Source: Aliikangiella maris
Lineage (GTDB): Bacteria > Pseudomonadota > Gammaproteobacteria > Enterobacterales > Kangiellaceae
Direction: 5' to 3'
Assembly (NCBI RefSeq): GCF_040719265.1
Contig: NZ_JBFDAH010000005.1
Span: 62,001-126,000 of the forward strand
Length of the DNA: 64,000 nucleotides
Shown: positions 38,428-48,900 of the stretch, in pieces
Numbering within the stretch: position 1 is the first letter of the stretch
Layout: every line of letters starts with the position of its first letter
Made by a program: the position numbers and the translations under genes
The notes under the pieces: model-generated
Database searches by the model: none
What the model saw: only the letters and a program-made list of their open reading frames with translations
What the model was told of the DNA's origin: nothing

Positions 38428-38697
38428 ATGAACGTATCAGTTGATTCTCCAGCAGCACCAATTCGCAAGTTTCTCGAAGAAAATATTATGAACCTGGATG
38501 ATGACGATATCATCCTGGAAGACGATACAGATATCTTTAAAAAAGGTCTTGTCAACTCGTTATTTGCCATGCGATTACTAAATTTTATTGAAGACAAATT
38601 TGGTGTAATGGTTCCTGATGAAGATATTGCCTTAAAAAACTTTCGCACAATTAATGCGATGGAATCTTTGGTTAATCGATTGAGAGACGCAGGATAA
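38428..38697 (+). CDS. Stand-alone acyl carrier protein for the extender unit
   Basis: An 89-residue acidic carrier protein. The phosphopantetheine serine is S44 in TDIFKKGLVNSLFAMRL. This local pattern, with asparagine before the serine instead of aspartate, is that of FkbJ/ZmaD-type ACPs that carry glyceryl, hydroxymalonyl or methoxymalonyl groups. The following LNFIEDKFGVMVPDEDI completes the four-helix fold. The stop codon overlaps the start of the acyl-CoA dehydrogenase by one base (TAATG), so the two are translationally coupled. Activation needs a phosphopantetheinyl transferase, which is not in the window. Confidence 0.9.
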   Translation: MNVSVDSPAAPIRKFLEENIMNLDDDDIILEDDTDIFKKGLVNSLFAMRLLNFIEDKFGVMVPDEDIALKNFRTINAMESLVNRLRDAG

Positions 38698-39845
38698 TGG
38701 CTGAATTACACCCATTGGTTGAAAAAGCGACCGAGTTTAGCAACGAAGTTTTAAGACCCAATGCAACTACTTATGATCAACAAGGTGCAGTACCTCGTGA
38801 AATTATTGACCAAATGTCAACACTGGGTTTTACAGGTGCTATCTTGCCTAAAGAGTTTGGCGGTTCTGGTATTGATGCACTGTCATATGGATTGATCACA
38901 CAAGAGATCAGTAAAGGGTGTAACTCGACAAGAGCGTTACTGACGGTACATTCTAGCCTGGTTGGCGAAACGCTGGTGAAGTTTGCTAATCAAGCACAAA
39001 AAGAAAAATACTTGCCCGACTTAGCTAGCGGCAAGCGTATTGCCTGTTTTTCTCTTTCTGAACCAAATATTGGTACTGATGCAAATTCATTAGAGACAAC
39101 TTATCAAGAGTTTGATGATCATTTTATTTTAAATGGACATAAAAAGTGGATCACTTATGGTGGTATTGCCGACATATTTTTGGTTTTCGCCAACGGTGAA
39201 AATGGTATTACTGCTTTTATTATGGAAAGAGGAATGGAAGGCCTATCAACTGAAGCAATGACTGGTTTGATGGCAAATCGTGGTGCTTATATGGCTGAAA
39301 TAAAATTTGAAAATGTTATTGTGCCTAAAACTCAGTTACTCGGTCGTATGGGACTTGGCTTTAATTTTGTCGCTAGTACCGCATTATTTTATGGTAGATA
39401 CAGTATTGCCTGGGCAGGTGTTGGTATTATTCTAGCTGCACTTGAAGAAATGGTGACTTATGCCAGAAAGCGTCATCAATTTGGACAAAAGATAGCTCAG
39501 CACCAATTAATTCAAGGACTCATTGCCGAAGCTGCAACCGCATATTATATGGCTCGTTCACAATGTGAAAAAATTGGTTATTTACGTAATGACAATAATG
39601 AAGAAGCAGTTATGGAAACCAATATTGCCAAGTATTTTACTGCAACATCTGCAATGCAGGTTACCCAAAATGCCATTCAGGTATTAGGTGGAAATGGACT
39701 ACACAGCAAGTATCCAACCGAAAGGTTATTTCGTGAAGCTAAAGTATTAGAAATAATCGAAGGAACTAACCAGATACAGCAAACCCTGATTGCTAACCAT
39801 GCGCTGAGAAAACATTTTCGAAAAGCGTCTGTGGTTAGTAGCTAA
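38697..39845 (+). CDS. Acyl-CoA dehydrogenase-like enzyme (glyceryl-ACP oxidation)
   Basis: A 382-residue FAD enzyme of the acyl-CoA dehydrogenase family. The N-terminal helical domain is followed by CFSLSEPNIGTDANS, GHKKWITYGG and the C-terminal domain with RHQFGQKIAQHQLIQ and EIIEGTNQIQQTL (predicted catalytic E355). In hydroxymalonyl/methoxymalonyl-ACP pathways (FkbI, ZmaE) such an enzyme works on the three-carbon glyceryl-ACP. That assignment comes from the gene order and from the one-base overlap with the ACP gene. An O-methyltransferase (FkbG) does not follow; the next gene, 75 bases on, is the megasynthase. Confidence 0.88.
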   Translation: MAELHPLVEKATEFSNEVLRPNATTYDQQGAVPREIIDQMSTLGFTGAILPKEFGGSGIDALSYGLITQEISKGCNSTRALLTVHSSLVGETLVKFANQAQKEKYLPDLASGKRIACFSLSEPNIGTDANSLETTYQEFDDHFILNGHKKWITYGGIADIFLVFANGENGITAFIMERGMEGLSTEAMTGLMANRGAYMAEIKFENVIVPKTQLLGRMGLGFNFVASTALFYGRYSIAWAGVGIILAALEEMVTYARKRHQFGQKIAQHQLIQGLIAEAATAYYMARSQCEKIGYLRNDNNEEAVMETNIAKYFTATSAMQVTQNAIQVLGGNGLHSKYPTERLFREAKVLEIIEGTNQIQQTLIANHALRKHFRKASVVSS

Positions 39846-39920
39846 ATCGCAGTAAACAGCTGTTAAAAATTGGTTAGCAAGCTCATTTTGGATTAAACAA
39901 TAACAAGCGCGGTAAGTACG

Positions 39921-42900
39921 GTGAATAAGAATCTCGTTCAATCTTTGGTACAGTGTTCTGAAACAGAAAAAGGTATTACTTTTGTTAAAGCACGTGCTGA
40001 AGATGAATTTTTATCCTATAAAGATTTATACCAGCAAGCCTGTCATACTTTGCAGTACCTTTCCGATAATGGTGTTGAGCAAGGTGATGAAGTTATTCTG
40101 CAATGCACGGATTTAAAAAAGCTCATTGTTACTTTTTGGGCATGTATTTTAGGCGGGTTTGTTCCTGTACCACTGGCGCTTGCTGATTATGGTGAAAAAG
40201 CCAAAAAGGTTTTTATTGTCTATGACATTTTGAAAAAGCCATTTCTTGTGGTTGATAATGAAAAAATTCTAGATAAATTAACCGCACACTTAAAAGATGA
40301 TGACCCAATTATTTGGAATGCTGTTTCAAAACGAATTATTTCTTATCCGGAAAATACAGAATTCTTTACTCAAGCATTAGAAAATATCCCAGAGTTCTAC
40401 GCGGCCAAACCCGATGATCTGGCTTTTATTCAATTTTCATCGGGTTCAACCGGTACACCTAAAGGTGTAAAAATCACCCATCAAAATTTATTATCTAATA
40501 TTAACGATATATTTAAGTCAATTGAACTGACAGAAGACGATTCTTTTTTAAGCTGGAAACCCATATCCCATGATTTTGGTATGATTGCTTTTCACATAGC
40601 ACCAATTGTCGGTCAGTCCAATCAATATCGTATTGATACCGATGCTTATATTTGGACGCCAGCTTTATGGATGGAAGCTGTCAATAAATATCGTGCAACA
40701 ATATTGGGTTCGCCAAATTTTGGATATCGACATTTTCTAAAACTTTACAAGCGTGGTAACAAAAAAGGTTTTGCTTGGGATTTAAGTTGTATCAAAGTGA
40801 TAATTAATGGTGCTGAACCTATATCTGTCTCACTGTGTCATGAATTTTATGATGAACTTAAATCATATGGTTTAAAACAAACGGCTATGAGATTAGGCTA
40901 CGGATTAGCTGAAGGCACTTTAATTGTTTCCCTCATTGAGCCCGGTGATAAAATTAATCAATTAACGGTTGATCGACAAAATTTACAAGTCGGCGATGAA
41001 GTTAAAATGGTTGAACTATCTTCTCCTGATGCTGTGCAGTTTGCTGATTGTGGTCCTGCCTATCCTAATACTCAAGTTAGAATTACTAATCAAAACCGAA
41101 ATAAACTCGGTGAGTTAAAGGTTGGTAATATTGAGATTCGTGGTAGTAGTGTTACCGCTGGTTACTATTTGAATCCAGAAGAAACGAATAAAATTATTAC
41201 CAAATCGGGTTGGTTAAATACTGGTGACCTTGGTTTTCTCTACCAAGACCGAGTTTATGTTGTTGGAAGAACTAAAGAATTAATTATTATCAATGGATTA
41301 AACTATGTGCCGCACGATATTGAACAGGCCATTATTCATCGCTCAAATGATAATAACTTAAATCGATTTGTCGCTTGTGGAGTTAAAAATAAAGAAACCT
41401 CAAGTGAGTCGTTGGTTATTTTTGTATATCATAAAAAAGATATCGAAAGCTTTGTCGACATCGTTCCTTTTGTTAAGGATGCTGTGAATCAGGATATTGG
41501 TATTCCTGTTGCTTATGTTATACCAATTAAAAAAATCCCTAAAACCACCAGTGGGAAAATTCAGCGCGTTTCATTATCAAAACGTTTTGAAGCCGGTGAG
41601 TTTGATAAAGAAATTCAACAAATTGCTGAAATTTTAGATAAACAAGAGTTAGGTGAGCAGCAATTTGGTGAACAGAGAACAGTAGAAACCACGAACAAAT
41701 TAACCAATGAGCAAGCAACCAATGAGCGTGCCGCTGTTACACAAGTTGTATCTGTAAGTAATCAGCAAAAATCATCTCTACAACAAGCGTCTACACAAAG
41801 ACAACCTGGTCAACGTAAACTAATTCAATCTTTAGATAGTATTATTTTACAAGCAATTAAAAAGGTTGCTGGTAATAAAGTTATTGATAAGCAAAAGACT
41901 CTGTTTGATCAGGGGCTCGATTCAATGACTTTGGTCAATATTCAAGATGAAATTGAAACAGCGCTGAATATTGAATTACCCGGCACGACAATTCTTGATC
42001 ATCCGACTGTTAATGCACTGGCAACTTACCTGAATGAACTGGTCAATGAAGTACCACAAGACTCATTGTTAACTTATACCAATGCAACGACTGATGATAC
42101 CCGCAGCAATGCATCAGTCTCTACTAATGGCGAAATTGCCATTGTTAGTTTGGCGTGTCGTTTTCCAGGACAAGCAAACTCACCAGAAGCTTACTGGGAT
42201 TTATTAGTCAATCAAGTCGACCCAGTGGATACCCAAGTAGAAAACCGTTGGCAACATGATCCGCAGTATAATGTGCCATTGACTACTTATGCTGGTGGCT
42301 ATTTACAAGATGTTGATCAATTCGACCCTTACTTTTTTGCAATTCCACCTAAAGAAGCGACCTATATTGACCCTCAGCAGCGTTTATTATTAGAGGTCTG
42401 TCAGCAACTACTTGAAAACAGTTTGTTGAGTCGAACTGAAATAGAAGGTAGCAACACTGGCGTATTTTTAGGCATTTCTGGCAATGACTATTTAGGTGTT
42501 ATTAAACAAAGTTCTGAGGAAACAGGACCCTATGATTTAACAGGGAATATGTTCAATACGGCAGCAGGTCGAATTGCTTTTACTTTTGATTTAAAAGGCC
42601 CTTGTATAGCGATTGATACCGCATGCTCATCATCTTTAATTGCAGTTCATCAGGCTTGTAATGAGTTAAAAAATAATATTTGTGACAACGCGATTGTCGC
42701 TGCCGTGAATTTAATGTTAAAACCCGATGGCCATATAAGTTTTTCAAAACTCGATGCTCTGGCACATTCTTCACGTTGCCGTAGTTTTGATGATGGTGCC
42801 GATGGTTATATTCGCAGTGAGGGTGCCGCGGCAGTTTTATTAAAACGCTTGGATGATGCGCTAGCTAATAATGATAATATTTATGCTATCGTTAAGGGTA

Positions 42901-45900
42901 GTGCAATTAATCATAATGGTCAAAGTGGCGGCTTAACTGTACCGAGTGGCATAGCGCAGGAGCGTTTAATTCGACGAGCACAGCAAGCAGCAGGAGTGAC
43001 GCCCGATCAAATCAGTTATATTGAAGCGCATGGCTCGGGTACAAAGTTAGGTGATCCACAAGAGTTATCGGCAATTCATCGAGTCTTTGGCGATCGCCAA
43101 AAACCATTACTCATTGGCTCGGTGAAATCTAATATTGGTCATTTAGAAGCCGCGGCTGGCATGGCAAGTTTGCTAAAAGTTGTACTGTCTCTCAAAAATG
43201 AATATATTCCAGCTAACTTGCATTTTAACAAAGCAAACTCTCGTTTTAACTGGCATTCAAATCAAATCGAAGTAGTCAGTCGCTCGACTCGCTGGCCCCA
43301 AGCAGATAGTTTAATCGCTGGGATCACTTCACTTGGTATTAATGGGTCTAATGCTCATTTAATTTTACAGCGTTTTGATGAAAACCAATTTCGAAATAAC
43401 ACAGGAAATCAAAACGAACAAGCATTACCAAATACTGAAGCACCATATTTATTTACATTATCTTCGAGAACACCCGCAAGTTTAAATTTATCATTGCAGG
43501 CAATTCAATTGCAGTTAAACAGTAATGAGCCAATTTTCAATGATACACAATTACCAGAATTATGTAGAACTTTGCAATTAACCCGCAGTGACTATGTTAG
43601 TCGATTTGCTTGTCTTGCAAATAGTAGCGAACAGTTAAACAAGAAATTAACTAAATATCTTGAACAATCTTTAGCAGAAAAAAATAGCAATTTTCCTCAA
43701 GAATTATCTCTAACACAAAATCCTGATGTTATCTTTTTGTTTACAGGACAGGGCTCACAATACCGTGGAATGGGACAGTCTCTTTATCAAAACAGTAAAT
43801 ATTACAAAGAGGCGATTGATGCTTGTCATGAATTATTTTTGCAAGAATCGGGGCTCGATTTAATTGATGCGCTGTTTAGCGAAGAAGAATTATCGCTTGA
43901 TAAAAATGATCAGGCTCAAGCAATGATTTTTGCGGTTGAGTATGCACTGGCGAAATTCTGGATCGCAATGGGAATTCAACCTGCTGGTGTATTAGGACAT
44001 AGTATTGGTGAATATGCTGCTGCATGTATTGCCGGCGTGGTGAGTTTACAAAATGCAATAAAAATGGTGTCATTAAGAATACAAATTATGCGTGATAGCC
44101 AAATTGATGGTCGCATGATGAATGTATTTTGTAGCCGACAACGCATCGATGAAATTATTGCACAATATCCAGCTCAATTTAATCATGTTTATATTGCTGC
44201 TGAAAATAGTCCGGAAAATACCACTATTTGTGGACTTACTAACGAAATTGAAGCATTACTACCGATTATTAAAAAGCAGCGTGTATTTACCGAGCTTCTT
44301 CCTATACCTGGCGCTTATCATTCGCCGTTGATGCAACACAGTGCCTTACAACTTAGTGATGCTTTTAAAGCGATTGAATTTAATCAACCCAAGATTGCTT
44401 TTTATTCGAGTAAAACTGGCCGATTAATCGCCGATGCGGCACAAATTGATGCCGATTACTGGGCAGAACATTTATCTTGTTCGGTACTTTTCCAACAAGC
44501 TTTTGAAACTGCTTTAGCTGAAAATCCTGGTGCATTGATTGAAATTGGTGGTAATGCGACGTTACTCGGTTTTGCTGCACAAATTAATCAAAATACTACG
44601 GCGGTTTTAGTGCCGTCATTACGACCAGCCAGAGAAGCATGGGAGCAAATTAATCAGTCAATTAGCGCATTATATAAAGCTGGCGCAACAATTAATTGGC
44701 GTAATTATAACCATGCAAATACTCAACGTATGAATAATATTCCACATCTAGTTATGAATAAGAATCGTGTCTGGTGTGATATTCAACAACCAGCGATTAC
44801 AAACTCTCAACATGGTGGCGCCGTGGTGAATCCAAATACAACACAAACGTTTGCAGCTGTATCAATAGATACTGCCGCTAAACAGGGTGTTTATCAAAAT
44901 AATGGCTTAGTCCAACAGTCCGCAATTGTGAATCAAACCCATATGGTTACAGAAACCATCGAAAAAGATGTGTTAGCTGAAATTAAAGAAATGATCAGCG
45001 ATATTGTTGGTGTTCCCCTTGAGCAACTGGAAGACGATGCGCATTTATTTTCATTAGGTATTGATTCGTTGATGTTTGTTCAGCTTGATAGAAAATTAAA
45101 GAAAAACTACGCGATTGAAATATCATTAAACGAATTCTTCCGCTCAATACATTCGCCACAAAAAATTGCCGATTATATTTATCAGCACGCACCTAAAGAA
45201 AACCTGGTAATTGAAACTGCTAAGAGTGTTTCAACTGAAACAGGGCAAGCATATACTGATACCGCAAATAACAATCCACACTTAAGCAACCAGAGTCTGC
45301 AACCCGGTAGTGAGCAACAAAATTCTCATTCCGTTAACCCAGTCATCAATCAGTCTGTAGTGAATACTACAGATAATGCTGTTGCGCTAATTATGCAGCA
45401 GCAACTTGAAGTAATGAAACAACAACTGCAAGTACTTGGTTCGGGTCAGGCTAATTCCTTGGCATCGCAGGCGGCATCCAGTTTAACGGCTAGCAATACG
45501 CCGCAGCCTGCATCATCAAGCAACACACAACCAGCTCCTCTAGCAAGTACACCAGAAGCAGCAAAGAAAGCACTATCTGGCAAGCAAGTGACTAAAAATA
45601 TTCGTGATATTTCTCAATTTAAAGAATCACTGACGAACGAGCAAACGTTATTCTTAAAAGATTTGGCTCAACAGATTAATGCTAAAACACCTGCATCCAA
45701 ACAATTTGCTAATGATTATCGCTATGGACTGGCAGACTGGATTGCGACGTTAAACTTTAGTCTAAATACCAAAGAAATGATGTATCCATTTGTTGCGGAA
45801 CGTTCAAAAGGTGCTTATTTCTGGGACATTGATGGTAATGAATATTTAGATACCGCTATGGGGTATGGCGTCAACCTCTTTGGACACAATCCTGAATTTA

Positions 45901-48900
45901 TTACTGATGAAATAAAAGCACAGCTCGATTCTGGTATGGCGCTTGGTCCACAATCAAAGGTGGCCGGAGAAGTTGCTGAATTAATTCGTGAACTGACTCA
46001 TGTAGATAGGGTGGCTTTTGTTAACTCGGGAACAGAAGCTGTTATGGCATCACTGCGCTTGGCTAGAGCCTATACCAAGAGAGAAAAAATCGTTCGCTTC
46101 AATACCGCATACCACGGTTCATTTGATAGTATTTTAGCCGAGCAGGGTGTTGATGGTGTTGAACCTATGGCCGCGGGTGTGGTGCCTTCGATGGTAGAAG
46201 ATACATTAGTACTAACCTATGCTAGTGAAGATTCGCTAAAACAAATTGAGCAAAATGCCCATCAGATTGCTGCGGTCTTAGTTGAACCGGTACAAAGTCG
46301 TAACCCGTCATTACAACCCAAAGTCTACCTCGAACGACTTAGAGAACTGACTAAACAACATGGTATCGTTTTAATCTTTGACGAAATGATAGTTGGATTT
46401 CGTTGCCATATCGGTGGTGGTCAAGCCTACTTTGATGTTAAAGCTGATTTAGTCACCTATGGTAAAGTTGTTGGTGGAGGCATGCCAATTGGTGTCGTCG
46501 GTGGCAATGAAGAAATAATGGATTACATCGATGGTGGTGCCTGGCAATTCGGTGATGAAAGCGGGCCATTTTCAGAAACCACCTTCTTTGCTGGTACATT
46601 CTGTAAGCATCCATTAGCGATGGCAGCCTCTAAAGCCGTACTGAGCAAATTAAAACAAGAAGGCAAACAAATTATTGACCACTGTTCAACGCTCACTGCT
46701 GATTTTGCGAAAAAGATTAACCAGTATTTTACAGAAAACCATGTTCCCATCAGCTTGAAATACTTTGCATCGATGTATCGATTTGAACCGATTGCTTCAA
46801 CCAATATGCTGACGCTCGGTTTAGAAATGAATATTTTATTTAAATTGATGCAATTAAAAGGTGTATTTGTCTGGGAACGTCGGGTTTGCTTTTTCTGCTA
46901 TGACCATACTCAACAAGATGCTGAAAGAATTATCGAAGTTGTTAAAAGTGCCGTTGAGCAAATGCGTGCAGGTGGCTTCGAGTTTAAGTCAGTTACTCAA
47001 ATTCATCATTCAAGCAGTACCGAATCGACTGATAGTCATTTGCAAGTTTCAAAACAAACGGTAGCTCAGTCATTAACAAAATATACTGATGAAGATACGT
47101 TACCACTGACTTCAGAAGAGCGACGGATGTATATTTTAAGTCGCATGAAAGGTGGTGAGGAAGCCTATCGAATATCCGGTGCATTTTTAGTAAGTGGCCA
47201 GTTAAATAAAGAAAAACTGGTTGCGGCATTCGAAGAAATTGCCGCACAGCATACCAATTTAAGGAGTCAATATGTAGCGACTGATGATGGCGTTAAAAAA
47301 CTAATCACTCCCGTTGACCAATTTAAGTTAGCGATAAAGTGGCATCAAAATAAAACGCTAGAAGAAGTCAAACAAAACACTGCGCAGCCTTATCAATTAG
47401 ATCAGGCTCCATTATGGCAAGTAAATATTATTGAGCAAAACCATGAACAATGGATTATTTGGCTCGATTTACATCATTTAATTGCCGATGGTATTTCTGC
47501 TTCTATTATTATGGCGCATTTTTTATCGCTTTATATTGAGCAAACCCCAAAAATAGCAACTGATGAGTATGTTCGATTTATTGATAATGAAGAAGCATTT
47601 ACCCAATCTCAAGATTTTTCACAGCAACAAAATTATTGGTTGAATAAATTTTCTATACTGCCCACACCGCTAGAATTACCCGGTGATGTGGCACGCCCTG
47701 ATATCATCAATTATCAGGGTAGTGCGGTGCATTTTTATATTGAAGAAGAACAAACTACCAAAATTAGAGAAGCGGCAAAAACACTGCGTTGTACACCATT
47801 TAATTATTTATTTGCTTGTTACTATGTGTTTTTGTATCAGCTCTCGGGTAATACTAATATTTGTATAGGTACTCCATTTGATCGAAGAAAAAATGGTAAC
47901 TTTGAATTTACTGTTGGCATGTTTGCACAGACCTTACCTATTTTAACGCCTTTGGATAAACAACAAAGTTTTGCCAGTTTTGTTGAAGCATTAACCTCAA
48001 CATGTTTTGACGCTTATGAAAACAGTGACTATCCGCTAGAAACGCTCATTAATAGGCTAGAAATTTCTCGCGAGCTGAGTCGAGCACCGTTATTCGATAC
48101 CATGTTTATCTATGAGAATGGAGATGGACGCCTATTTGAAAGCGATGCATTTAAGGTGACATCTGTGCCTTACCCATTATCCTCATCGGCATTCGATCTA
48201 ACCCTGGAAATCACTCAGGAAAATAATCGCTTGCGTTGTGCATTTATTTATTCAACTCAGCTGTTTGACCAAGTCATTGTGAATCAATGGGCACAATGTT
48301 ATCAAAATCTGCTAGCGCAAGTGGTTGTGAATAATCAGCAGCCTATCAGTGAAATTCCGTTAATTGGTCCTGCTGATAAACAACTATTAGTAGAAAAGTT
48401 TAATCAGACTCAACAAGATTATCAAATTAATCAAAGTATTAATCAGTTAATCGAAGAAGTCGCAAATAAAAATCCACAAAGTGTTGCGGTAACAGCCAGT
48501 AATGGACAATTGACTTATGCCCAATTAATCAATCAAGTTGATTGCTTGGCGGTTGAGTTAATCAAGCAAGGTGTGCAAAGACAGCAAGCGGTTGGCATTT
48601 TACTAAATCGCGATACTTCACTGATTGTCGCAGTTTTGGCTGTTCTCAAAGCGGGCGCTATCTATATTCCAATGGATGTGAGTTATCCCGTTCAACGCCT
48701 TAATCAAATGATAGATACGGGTGAAATTCATTGCTTAATTTCGCAGCAATCAATCATACAAAGTCTAAATACGACTGCTCAAGCTTCACCTGTACTCGAA
48801 TTTGATGGTTTACTCATAGATGTTGAACAACTAGTCGATTCAACCACTCACAAAACGCTCACTGATGACGAACATCAACTGTTGAATATTGCTGATAATG

